DNA from: Phytomonas francai
Lineage: Eukaryota > Euglenozoa > Kinetoplastea > Trypanosomatida > Trypanosomatidae
Assembly: GCA_001766655.1 (NCBI GenBank)
Contig: MJCC01000002.1
Location: forward strand, 405,050 to 469,049
Length of the DNA: 64,000 nt
Direction: 5' to 3'
A program made the translations under genes and the position numbers. Below are positions 38,519 to 48,166 of this stretch, piece after piece; within the stretch, counting starts at the first letter, position 1, and every line of letters starts with the position of its first letter. The notes below the pieces were generated by a model, which ran no database searches, was not told the DNA's origin, and was given only the letters and a program-made list of their open reading frames with translations.

Positions 38519-41194
38519 TTATGCCAACTTAGTTGCATTTGTACCCTCTTTTTTCTCATTCCGCAGCAGCGTGCAGTGAGGATTAACACAATTCTCAAGC
38601 AAATGCGGAATTAAGTCATGGATAGGACTTTGAAGCCATCCATACACTTCTCCTTTCCTTAATAAGGACAAAACACGTGTCGGCATGAAGAGCCTACCAA
38701 GCACACTCAGTACCACAAGAAAGTCGGCAAGCACGGACGATAGTAAGAGAGGAATCGATTCGATCGACAACTCTACCGTGGTGGAGGGCTTTTCGTGTAA
38801 AATGCCGCTAAAATTGCTGTTGTTTATGTCGTTTCCTGACTTTCGTGCGCCCACCCTGGGAGATCCAGAATTCTTGAGGGTCATGGTGATGATGGGATCG
38901 GACAGCACTATCCCGCCGATATACTCGTGGCGGAACATCGCCCAGTGGGAGATATGAAAGAAGGGTGTGTAGAGGAGAAGGTGGGAAAGCGCAATTAAAC
39001 TTTGCTGGATAAACCAGATAGAGGTCCGGACAAAGGCGAAGTAAAGATAATAAACGGCAACGGTTGGGAACAAAAAAAAGGTGATAGTGAACAGAAATGT
39101 CGCAACCAGCATCTGTTCAACTGAAAATTCGTAGGCATCCGTACGGTTGCGCAGTTTGTTGTACTTCTTCCCACGAAATTGGTTGAACAAACTCACAAAT
39201 AAGACATTAGCAAGGCGATATAATAAGGCCATAGACTGATATAGGAAACAGAGGTGTAGTGTGACAATGCCAATCACGTCGGCTAGGATAGCCAGGGCCG
39301 TGCTTGCGCCCATAAGTGAGATGTAAAGTGTGAGGACGTAAACGTAAGTGATCCAAGCATATGTATTTTCCCCTTCCGTGCAGGGTTCCCAACCCCACGT
39401 AAAACTTAAGAGACAATCCCAAGTGGTGAGCACCATCTTTGAAAAAAAGTCTAACGACGCGTTGAGGTCTTCGTTCATTTTAAGACCAGCCGGCCAGCCC
39501 TCAAACCAGTCCATATACGACATGTGTAGGTTAAACAAAAGATACCGAGAGATGTGCTGCATCACTAAATGTGTGTTTGATATGTAAATGACCAAAAACG
39601 TTAAAGAGATACCCAGCACAAGATCTGTCAGATAGCGGCCGAGGTAGTTCAGGTAGCAGACATGCTGTTGGTTTGAATTACGTGCCACCTGGTGAGGAAG
39701 AACGGGGTGAAGCCCACATGAGGTGGTTTGGCCGTCTAAAAGGGAAACGAAATTGACAAACTCCCGAAGCCGTAGCTCCATGATCCTCGCAAACCACGAA
39801 AACCGACTGAAAGGTTTCAACCCCCGGAGCAGAATGAGGGTTCCGTACATCAGAAATGATAACACGTGGTGAAAATAGGGCGATAAAGAGGCAATACTGC
39901 CACTGGATGCGGCTTGCTGGAATTCGTTGCATCCCATTGAGGTATCGGTACTTCTCTTCATCGGACTAACGGGGATACCCTTCAGGCTCGCCTTTTTCAT
40001 TGCACTAAGAATCTTCGAGAAGTGGGACGATTTGGAGCCTTCCAAAATGAGAGCCGAACTACACCTCTGCACATCTAAATCCAAGGAATTCATCGGTTCA
40101 TGACCTACGCAAACGGGGTCCTCCCCGAGTAGGACGCGCTGCACGTTACCGCCAAGACAGCAAATCGACAACGCGACCGCTATCTCGGAGAAGTCGACGC
40201 TAGTCGGGAAATCGAGCCGCGGCGGCACCCCCGAGAGCAGCTCCTCGACAGGTTTTTTGCTAATCGAGCCATTAAACACCCTGTTGTTTTCGTAATACGT
40301 GGTGAACGAGGCACTAAGCTGTCTGTGCTCGCCATCGGCGCTATTTGATTCTGCGCACAGAGGCCTTCCGGTAGCGCTGCCGGACCTCGCATGCGATGTC
40401 CAGTGTTTCTTTCCCGATAAGCTGCAAAGGGAAAGATCCTCTATGGGGGTGGGAGCGAACGCGAAATTATACCAATTCGGCATCGAGTCCATCGCATTGT
40501 TTCCCACCATATTATCCACGTTTGGCGCGCTCTCACCCATCATTACCTCTGGCAGCAGTACCCCTTCCATATTGCACTGCACACCAGGCAAGCAGACGGG
40601 CTTTTGACCACGTAGCAGCCGCCCCACACCGACAGGACCATAGAGAGCGCACGCACTAAACACCGTTGGCTTGAGTGAGTACCGCTTAAAAGGATCGCAG
40701 CGAATCACATGCAATTGACAGGGTTGTACGCGATACCCACAACACCAAATCTCACCAAGGATCGGCCCTTCGAGAAGTTCCAGCCACAGGTCGTTGCGCT
40801 GCTGCATAAGGCGAGTGATATTCTCGTGGGAGCTGAGGAAAGTAGAAAACGAGGAGTGCGGGCCTACATTCGTGGAGCTGCCATCTATCACGCCGTTTCC
40901 ACCCGGGTTTTTGGTAGGGGAGGGTCGGATATAGCCTAGAATCTGAAGATTGCCGTATTGTGGCATGCCATCGTGTGTTCGATAAACCTCCAGCACCTTC
41001 TTTGTTCTCTGCAACTTCTTCGTGGCCTCCTCCATCGACTGCTCCCTTATAAATCCGGTTACGATGACTGAGAGGCCATGGGGGTTCCATCCTATAATCC
41101 AAGAACCGCCCTCGGTCGTGTTCGGATCCAGCTCACCATTTGCTTTTCTCATTACAGGCCATACGATTGTGGACAAATCGGATAACCCGGCCAT
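38519..41194 (-). CDS. GPI1: GPI1/PIG-Q, subunit of GPI N-acetylglucosaminyltransferase
   Basis: The product has 891 residues from the ATG at 41194; the longer frame starts with GTG. The C-terminal half carries the Gpi1 family. The signature W-F-E-G-W-P-A-G-L-K-M-N is near 572. Then come several hydrophobic membrane segments. Later F-R-G-K-K-Y-N-K-L-R-N-R-T-D precedes Q-M-L-V-A-T-F-L-F-T-I-T-F-F-L-F-P-T, corresponding to the best-conserved part of human PIGQ. Gpi1 stabilises the ER complex that adds GlcNAc to phosphatidylinositol, the first step of GPI-anchor synthesis, a pathway trypanosomatids use heavily for surface coats. The N-terminal 400 residues are soluble-looking and poorly conserved, with Ser-rich inserts. 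Confidence 0.88.
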   Translation of the reverse strand: MAGLSDLSTIVWPVMRKANGELDPNTTEGGSWIIGWNPHGLSVIVTGFIREQSMEEATKKLQRTKKVLEVYRTHDGMPQYGNLQILGYIRPSPTKNPGGNGVIDGSSTNVGPHSSFSTFLSSHENITRLMQQRNDLWLELLEGPILGEIWCCGYRVQPCQLHVIRCDPFKRYSLKPTVFSACALYGPVGVGRLLRGQKPVCLPGVQCNMEGVLLPEVMMGESAPNVDNMVGNNAMDSMPNWYNFAFAPTPIEDLSLCSLSGKKHWTSHARSGSATGRPLCAESNSADGEHRQLSASFTTYYENNRVFNGSISKKPVEELLSGVPPRLDFPTSVDFSEIAVALSICCLGGNVQRVLLGEDPVCVGHEPMNSLDLDVQRCSSALILEGSKSSHFSKILSAMKKASLKGIPVSPMKRSTDTSMGCNEFQQAASSGSIASLSPYFHHVLSFLMYGTLILLRGLKPFSRFSWFARIMELRLREFVNFVSLLDGQTTSCGLHPVLPHQVARNSNQQHVCYLNYLGRYLTDLVLGISLTFLVIYISNTHLVMQHISRYLLFNLHMSYMDWFEGWPAGLKMNEDLNASLDFFSKMVLTTWDCLLSFTWGWEPCTEGENTYAWITYVYVLTLYISLMGASTALAILADVIGIVTLHLCFLYQSMALLYRLANVLFVSLFNQFRGKKYNKLRNRTDAYEFSVEQMLVATFLFTITFFLFPTVAVYYLYFAFVRTSIWFIQQSLIALSHLLLYTPFFHISHWAMFRHEYIGGIVLSDPIITMTLKNSGSPRVGARKSGNDINNSNFSGILHEKPSTTVELSIESIPLLLSSVLADFLVVLSVLGRLFMPTRVLSLLRKGEVYGWLQSPIHDLIPHLLENCVNPHCTLLRNEKKEGTNATKLA

Positions 41195-41617
41195 CAAGTA
41201 CGATATTCCAGAGAAACGCACACTAGAATCTCAGTATATTCACGGCCGAGACGACCCCCTATGTGTCAATATAATTCTACAATAATAATAAACTTTGTAT
41301 AATATCAAAAATCGCAATGATACCCCCCCCCTTTCTTACTTTTGTTTACTTGTTATGTTAAACATAAAGCTGTTGAATATGGAGGGAGAGACAAAAGGCA
41401 ACATGTAAGTAATTCATCCTGCAAGGCAAAAAAAAAAAAGGAAAAGAAGCAAAAATCATCCTAACCGCAGAACCAACAATGAGGATAAAAAACGCTTGAT
41501 TGAACTAGGCTCACATCCCCCCCCCCCCCCCTCTCTCTTCTCTTCACTCTGCACTTCCCCTCACATTTTCCGCTTTAAGTGGCGGTCGTGGTGGGGTTGC
41601 TCCTAAGCCTCGTAGTT
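41195..41617. other. Spacer with long C run
   Basis: The spacer holds a C15 run at 41517-41531 (G15 on the transcribed sense strand), a C9 run near 41322 and an A11 run near 41429. No gene seen. Confidence 0.65.
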
Positions 41618-41941
41618 TTAAACCGCGGGATCCACTCCCTCAACGTTTCGAGACAAAGCGGCAGAATCATCCTTAGCGCCGCCTGAGGGCACATCCGGAA
41701 AACCCAAAGGATCGGACACTGCCTCCTCGTTGAAACCCCCATTTTGATCCTCTGTCGTTGTGAATTCCTCATTACCAACTTTAGTAAGGATATATTCACC
41801 CGAATAACTCCACTCCTGTGTTAAAGACATAGATTCATCCATATTAGAATTTTCAATCGGTTGTAATTGTGCGTTGTCGTCGTCGTCGTAAGAATGCGCT
41901 GTCGTCTCGAAAGTCGCTTCATTACCGCCAACCCCCCCCAC
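41618..41941 (-). CDS. Probable C-terminal continuation of the next gene, separated by a one-base frameshift
   Basis: An open frame of 107 codons begins with a GTG inside the G8 run and has no ATG until codon 34. With one G fewer in the run 41932-41939, the upstream frame would read straight through C-G-G-V-G-G-N-E into this one. Composition (acidic, Gln/Asn/Ser) matches the tail of the upstream protein. I treat it as part of that gene, not a gene of its own. The cause may be a sequencing or assembly error in the homopolymer, or a real length change. Confidence 0.6.
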   Translation of the reverse strand: MGGVGGNEATFETTAHSYDDDDNAQLQPIENSNMDESMSLTQEWSYSGEYILTKVGNEEFTTTEDQNGGFNEEAVSDPLGFPDVPSGGAKDDSAALSRNVEGVDPAV

Positions 41942-44900
41942 AGCCCTCTTCTTGGAATGAGCCGCTCTGGTTCAAATTAGTCTGCGGCAAAGATACCCAT
42001 TCTGCCTCTGAAACCTCTGCTCGAGAATCTGCAACCCCAGCCCCGTCTGGAAGCTCGTCAGGGATAGGTTCAACCCACGTTTTTGACATGGCAGCCTCGT
42101 TTTCCTCCTGTAGACGCTGGAGTTTCGCTCTCAACTCGTCGACACGAGCTCGCAATGGGTTCCCATGGTGCTCTGAAATCTCTTTGAATGCGTTATCAAG
42201 CTGGGATGCCTTCTTCCTCTTAAGAAGAAGTTGCTCACGACTCTGTTGTACAGCTGCAATGTCTTGCTTCAGTTGATTCTGAACCCTCTTGGCTTCTTCA
42301 AGCGCATCAGGAATCTCTTCCATGGTGAACTGTTCGTACCACTCGAGCTCCTCGCGTCTAGCAGCACACTCCCGCAGGTGGGCTGTCCATGATGCCTTCT
42401 GGAAGTCGACTTTGCTATTATGAAGGGTTCTAAATTCTTTTTGAAGTGGCCTTGTACTTACAGGAAGTGCGGGAATCTTGGGGGCACCTCTAAACTCGCC
42501 TTCAACTGAAAAGGAAACAAATTGTCTTTCGCTTGACTCTAGATAGTCCAATACTCGACATATTCCCTCCCCGGAAGACAAAATTGCTGCGGAATGTTTA
42601 CCAGGGATGGTGGTGAGCCGACGAAGATCTAATAAATACTGGATGCGTAGGATAAACGAAAGATTCGCACGCCAGCAAAGATCCTGTTGTTGTACTTCGT
42701 TCTGAAGCAGCTCCAGACAAGCATTAGCTTTCATCTGCAGTGCCTCCAGTCGCCGACGATACGTTTCTAGAACGCGCTCTTGGAGTTCCGTCAAAAAAGA
42801 GGAAGAAAACTGAGTAGTTCTAAGGCTTTCTTCATCCCCGACGAAGTGGTCTTGCAGAGGAAGACCAAAGCCACACCTCGTGAGAAGCGCATTTACAAGC
42901 GGACCTACCTTTTCCGGCTCAGCTGCGAACCCGTATATCATGCGCACATTGCCGATGGATTCAATGAGTCTAACATTTGCAGCGATCAGAGATGACAAGG
43001 ACTGCTGATGGGATTCCACCTGCTCACGAAGCAGAAGGAGCTGCATCGATTGCATCAGGGTAGAAGGTCCGCAGGTGCACGGCAGGGAACGCCCTTCGGA
43101 TGAGTCGATGGCTCCCTCAGGATTGCCGGAAACTAGTGGTACGGATCCCTTCGTCCCGCCGTGATATTCAAGAGAGGAAGAAAAAAGCGTCTCCAATCTC
43201 TGGTGGTAATCTGACAGAAGAAGTCCTCCAAGCATACTTAAGGTTGCATTAACCGGTACATGGTTGCCTCGAGGCGCTACCATGGTCGAATCTTGAAGTG
43301 CATGACGCCAATACCTGGAATCGCCCATCGCCCTTAACTTTCGCCGAAGAAACATAACTTCTAATGCAAGCTTCTCATGAAGCTTTTCAAGCCTTGTTTC
43401 CTCTTTCTCAGCATCATCCGCAGTAGCGGCGGCGTTTACGATGTCAATGGACTTGGCATCCTTACAAAGTGACCCCATCGCGTGGGAGACAATCAGGGCT
43501 GTGAGTGCAATCTGCAGTTCCCTCAGGTACCATTTCAGTCGCTTGTTTCGTGTAATGGGCGGCAGCGTCGTTAAGGCAACTGAGACGCTTAGGTGCTTCT
43601 CGTCATCACATAGCATCGCATGTGCGGCCATCAAACTCCACTCCTGACTGGGTAAAAGAAGAGCCTCCAATTCCTCCCCAATTGCAGCATCATTCGCAGC
43701 CTGACGACTACAGTACTCCTGCAGCTTATGCCCGCAACTGGAAAGAGATGATAGCTCTTCTAACAGTGCACTAAGTGCCTCCTGCCGTTCGGGTGAGCTG
43801 TACTGCAAATGTTTAAAGGCGTGCGCAAAGGATTGCAAAACATGCAAATGTTGTTCACCTGTGAAAGCTGCTCTCGCGTCGCTGTCAGTTCGCGTCCTCA
43901 GATCGTGCTGTGGCTCTGTGGGAAAACGCACTGGTTTGTGGGAAGACTCTTTTATAGACTGAAGGAGCCTCTCAGAAAATCGTTTCACTTTTCCTAACGA
44001 ATCGGTCCTGCATTCTGGTGAACAGAGCGCGAGATCGTGAAGCAAGTGGCGATGCTTTAGTATTTGAGCTTGCTGAAACTTGTACTTTTCAGTCATGTTC
44101 ACCAGAGATAGAAGAGCTGTGGCTACTTTGGCATCATCAACTGCTGCACTCAACACAGGGCGGAATGGCTTGTGAACACCAACCACATCGTCAACAAGGG
44201 TATTGATCATAGGCAGTGCAGAAGACATATCCGTGTGCGACAACTTCTCTTGTTGAAGGGCCTGAAACTTTTGAACGCATCTCGATTTATCTTCCAGGTA
44301 GAGCTCGAGCGTTTCCGTCTCCCTTTCCGCCATGCGACGCTCAAACTGATTGCGCGTGAGAATGCCAAACAGGTCACTCTTCAGCTCCGCCACCTGCAGT
44401 AATAATGCCCTGTACTCATCTTCCTCCTCCATATCATCACTAGCCTTGCTACCCCTCGAGGCCGCCTCAGTTCTTTCCTCATCGTCCTCGAGGGCATAGC
44501 TGCAATTCACCACGCCTGCAAGGGGGGGGGGCTGAGGAAGGTTGCTTAGCTCCTCCGAATTCCCAAGCGCACTGGCGTCGATCGCCTCATCTCGGCTCTT
44601 GTATCCTACACCCGAATGGGAGCTCGCCTCTTGAGGACACTCCACAGATACTACGTGGAAACTGTCCTCTTGCCGCGTCCCCCCAATGCAATTCTTCTCA
44701 TTATAAAGGGAAAGGGCGTCGCTGTCTTCCAGGCGAGGCTGTGTGAACGGGCTGCTTCCCTCTTGACCTTCCTCTACTCCCTCCGTATTAGCAGAAAATA
44801 CTGGGTCTGGAGTATTCATGCGCTTTCGTTTCTGTGGCCGCGGTTCATCATCAGCAGCAAAGCCACGATGCGAATCGATAATTAGAGGGGACTCTACAAA

Positions 44901-44966
44901 ATCCGTTTGTTCCTCCTCCTCCCCTTCACCTTCAAAAGCGAATGGATTGTCATACAAGGAGGACAT
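41922..44966 (-). CDS. Large coiled-coil protein of unknown function (frame ends early in a G run)
   Basis: The frame encodes 1014 residues starting MSSLYDNPFAFEGEG. The first 190 residues are acidic and disordered, with a basic patch P-Q-K-R-K-R-M. Long amphipathic helices and coiled coils cover about 190-260, 500-560, 700-780 and 880-985. There is no catalytic motif or membrane segment. The frame ends E-E-G-C-G-G-G-W-R right after a G8 run, followed at once by a second acidic frame. The intact product is therefore probably about 1,117 residues. I do not recognise the family; a structural role in the cytoskeleton, basal body or chromosome segregation would fit its shape only. Confidence 0.7.
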   Translation of the reverse strand: MSSLYDNPFAFEGEGEEEEQTDFVESPLIIDSHRGFAADDEPRPQKRKRMNTPDPVFSANTEGVEEGQEGSSPFTQPRLEDSDALSLYNEKNCIGGTRQEDSFHVVSVECPQEASSHSGVGYKSRDEAIDASALGNSEELSNLPQPPPLAGVVNCSYALEDDEERTEAASRGSKASDDMEEEDEYRALLLQVAELKSDLFGILTRNQFERRMAERETETLELYLEDKSRCVQKFQALQQEKLSHTDMSSALPMINTLVDDVVGVHKPFRPVLSAAVDDAKVATALLSLVNMTEKYKFQQAQILKHRHLLHDLALCSPECRTDSLGKVKRFSERLLQSIKESSHKPVRFPTEPQHDLRTRTDSDARAAFTGEQHLHVLQSFAHAFKHLQYSSPERQEALSALLEELSSLSSCGHKLQEYCSRQAANDAAIGEELEALLLPSQEWSLMAAHAMLCDDEKHLSVSVALTTLPPITRNKRLKWYLRELQIALTALIVSHAMGSLCKDAKSIDIVNAAATADDAEKEETRLEKLHEKLALEVMFLRRKLRAMGDSRYWRHALQDSTMVAPRGNHVPVNATLSMLGGLLLSDYHQRLETLFSSSLEYHGGTKGSVPLVSGNPEGAIDSSEGRSLPCTCGPSTLMQSMQLLLLREQVESHQQSLSSLIAANVRLIESIGNVRMIYGFAAEPEKVGPLVNALLTRCGFGLPLQDHFVGDEESLRTTQFSSSFLTELQERVLETYRRRLEALQMKANACLELLQNEVQQQDLCWRANLSFILRIQYLLDLRRLTTIPGKHSAAILSSGEGICRVLDYLESSERQFVSFSVEGEFRGAPKIPALPVSTRPLQKEFRTLHNSKVDFQKASWTAHLRECAARREELEWYEQFTMEEIPDALEEAKRVQNQLKQDIAAVQQSREQLLLKRKKASQLDNAFKEISEHHGNPLRARVDELRAKLQRLQEENEAAMSKTWVEPIPDELPDGAGVADSRAEVSEAEWVSLPQTNLNQSGSFQEEGCGGGWR

Positions 44967-46449
44967 TATATCAATATATATATTGATGTTGATATTAGAT
45001 ATCTGGCTCCTTTCCTCTAATTATAGACGGAAAATGTCCGTCTAGTGAAGAGATAAGTAGATAAGATATTGGCTTATTTCCTATTTGTTTAAATCAATAT
45101 TCACACCCCAGAACGGATCCCACTCCTACACACAGAGAAATAGAAGAAAAAAGCGTCAACTTGGAAAATATAAGAGACTCGAAAAGAAGCAAAAAAAGAT
45201 GCTAAATATGTTCGAAGAATCTTTAAAAAGATATTGACATATCAAGATGCTAAGTCAGTGAGTTCTCAATTTTACTAGGTTTAGTGTATCAGTTTATTTT
45301 TTCCATTCCATGATAAAGATTAATCAAATCTTTAAAAAATGCACATCCAAATGGTCAAGCATCTGATATTTAACTTATGTATATATATATATATATATAT
45401 ATTCATTTATTTATTTAAAACAATAAAAGCACTTTCATAAACCTGATGTAAAAAAAAGAATTAGATGGAGAAAAGTGTACTTAATTAAATGTGCATAGCG
45501 CTATTCTTTGTTTATAGAAATCTTTAATGTAATGGGGAAAATGCGCATACGAATTCTCCAAGTTTTTAGCCATGAAATAAAATAAAAGTAATAGATAAAA
45601 AGTAAAAAATTGAGCTCAAATTATATACTTTTTGTACTTATTCTTTCTCCGTAAAATCTTGTAATTATGATAAAGATCGCAAAGAAAATAATTTGCCTTC
45701 TAAGCTCTCTCATATACGCAAATGGAAAAAAAAAACGTGAAAAATAAGTAAACGCATGCAAGCATGGTATACTCCTTTTGCCCCTTCCGAAAAAAAATGA
45801 ATCCCGGAATCTTTTTTTATATAATACTGTCTAGAATTCTTTAAAAGGTATCAATTTTATCAATTAATCCTTCTGGCGATACAGTATACAAAAAAAAAAA
45901 TTAAAAAGAAAAAAGTAAAGCCGTTACCAAAAAAAGAATTGGTACACAATACCCCGTGATACGTGGTACATCCCCTTCAAACACACCTGTGCCCTTTCAT
46001 CCACCCATAAGTAAACTTTCCTTATCAGCGCGTTGCCGATAACACCGTGGTAGCAAAGCGTAGGGGCGCGAGATTCTCTCGGCTTGACACAAAATCTAAC
46101 TCTACCAAAGCTGGCATGTTGTTGTTGTTGCTCTTTTCCCTTTCCTCCCCTATTTCATTCCATTCGTGTATGGTTTGCCTTCATTGGTTGTTGGTATATA
46201 AGTACCACTGGGAGGGGGGCAGACGTACACAACACACGGTTACAAACACACCGAGTGTGAAGCCCGCATCATTTAATAGGGTGTTTCTGTCTGTAATGCG
46301 TGAGTTTGCATTCACGAAGGATGATACTTCCCCCCCCCCCCCAGGGACTGGACCTGGGGCAGGATAAAATGGGTTGTGTGAGAATTTGTTATCATCATAG
46401 CAGATCTTGGAGGCACAGCAGGGCGAGGAATAAAGACTACCTGGAGTTC
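44967..46449. other. Long AT-rich spacer with TA repeat and C run
   Basis: About 1.48 kb with a TA microsatellite at about 45379-45401 and a C13 run at 46330-46342 (G on the sense strand). Several A runs lie near 45730, 45893 and 45905. Plus-strand frames near 46047-46566 are not convincing. Confidence 0.6.
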
Positions 46450-47424
46450 TCAGGGGCCCTTTTCCTCCACATCCGCGAAAAATGGAAAGATATGATTCAC
46501 ACCACCTTCAGGTTTCGACAGAGACGCTTTATCCGAAACCTTGTCCGAATTAAAGTACTCGAATGAAACCAGATGCGGTGAAGAAAAATTCTGTGAGGAT
46601 CTACCAGCCTTATCAGACAACTTTCTGTCCTTTAAACAACCCACCTGCCTCCCATCTATTTTCGGATGGGAGGAAACATAAACATGATTTGGGTTCGAGG
46701 AACTTTGCTTGATTGTTTTTTTGATGTCTTTAGCGTACTGGGGTAATACCACGGAGTCCGTTTTACTGCAATTGAAACTCCTCTCCTCGTTAGAAACCTG
46801 GTATGAGCAGCTTCCTGAAAAGGATTCGGGATCGATCGCATGTTTTAAATGGGCCTTTTCTTCCGTGTTTTGGGTGTTGCTATTACTGTCATTGCTGAGG
46901 GGAAAACCTAACGATGCGTTACCATCTCTGCTCAATACCCTCTGTGATACTTTATTCTCGATGTAGTTCATAAAATCACTATTTCTTGGTATGCGGGTGT
47001 CGAAGCTGCACTCCAGCAACGCCTCCATGATGTTTGTGGAGTCACGTGTGCAAGGCTCGCGAGACCATTTACTACTGTAGACCGCTAACGACGCGCTCCT
47101 GGAAGCGTATTTAGAGGCTTCCTCCACCAGTCTGCTCGAATTTAAAATTGACAACGTAGGATTTGAGCTAACAGAATTATGCTGGTTTCTCAGCTCCACA
47201 TCAGAGGCAATGGAAGTTAAAGAAAAAAAGCTATTGTTTCTAAGCGTTTCTTGAACTATTTCCTGCGTGGTATAGGTTCCCAAGAAATCGTCATTCTTGG
47301 CTTCTAAACTATTGCAGCCGTGTCCACAGTTCAAAGAGGATTCACGTTGGTTTTTATGCGCAAGATTGAGGTGTTGGGAGTCTATAAGGTTGTCAAACTG
47401 CTTCTCATTCATGTGTTCCGACAT
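46450..47424 (-). CDS. Ser/Asn-rich protein of unknown function
   Basis: The product has 324 residues from the ATG at 47424; the longer frame starts with TTG. It is rich in Ser, Asn, Lys and Glu, with no predicted membrane segment or recognised domain, and is probably largely disordered. Coding status rests on the open frame in array orientation and codon-like composition. It could be a rapidly evolving lineage-specific protein. Confidence 0.5.
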   Translation of the reverse strand: MSEHMNEKQFDNLIDSQHLNLAHKNQRESSLNCGHGCNSLEAKNDDFLGTYTTQEIVQETLRNNSFFSLTSIASDVELRNQHNSVSSNPTLSILNSSRLVEEASKYASRSASLAVYSSKWSREPCTRDSTNIMEALLECSFDTRIPRNSDFMNYIENKVSQRVLSRDGNASLGFPLSNDSNSNTQNTEEKAHLKHAIDPESFSGSCSYQVSNEERSFNCSKTDSVVLPQYAKDIKKTIKQSSSNPNHVYVSSHPKIDGRQVGCLKDRKLSDKAGRSSQNFSSPHLVSFEYFNSDKVSDKASLSKPEGGVNHIFPFFADVEEKGP

Positions 47425-48166
47425 TTTGAGCAGATTAGAGTTCAATGTAAACCTTATGCTAGTCCGTTTAACAGTAATATATGTATCTACGGTAGCGTAT
47501 AACCTATCCCCTTCTCTGGTGCGAACGAGAGAACTTTGATCTGTTTAACCCCTTTTGAACTTTGCGCGTGGCCCCACTCCGATATTTTTTTAATTAAATA
47601 AGAGTCAAATAAATTATTATTATTATATTGTTAGCATACTTCTTTATCACAATATCGGGTATGGGTACGCAGGTGTGTATATTTATATCATAAAAGAAAA
47701 CTCCAGAAAGCTATTTTGTAAATGAACTATCTAATTATGGTACGAACTCCTACGATGATTCTACAAAGTCAAAATTAAAATGCTATGATCAGCTAAGATG
47801 TACCGGGTAAGCTATTTTAAATCAATGGATCCAGATACTTTAAAAAGGGTAGAAGAGCAACCTCAGCTCATTTTGTAATAACGAAAAGAGCTTCACTTGA
47901 GCATGAAAGTATGCTAGCCCAACTTTTTGCACCCTCTTAGATTGTTTCTTCTAAATTCGATTAACTCGGTGTTAGTTATTAAAATATTATGGATTTTCTA
48001 CAAAGCGTCATATAGTATCAGATCGTGCATGCATGCAATATACTGAGCGAAAATAAGCAGCTCGACCTGAAAGACGCCAAAATCTGAATAAAGGGAGTTG
48101 GTGGGAAGTACGAACAAAGACGCATTTAAAATTTTCTTCCTCCCCCAATGTAAATTTAATCGCTTT
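47425..48166. other. Spacer, nothing recognised
   Basis: AT-rich spacer of 742 bases with an ATT repeat near 47612-47630. No gene or RNA seen. Confidence 0.55.

Noticed and set aside
41618..41941. Independent 107-residue gene
   Set aside because: It begins with GTG inside a G run and overlaps the upstream frame; a single-base shift joins the two, so I treat it as the missing C terminus.
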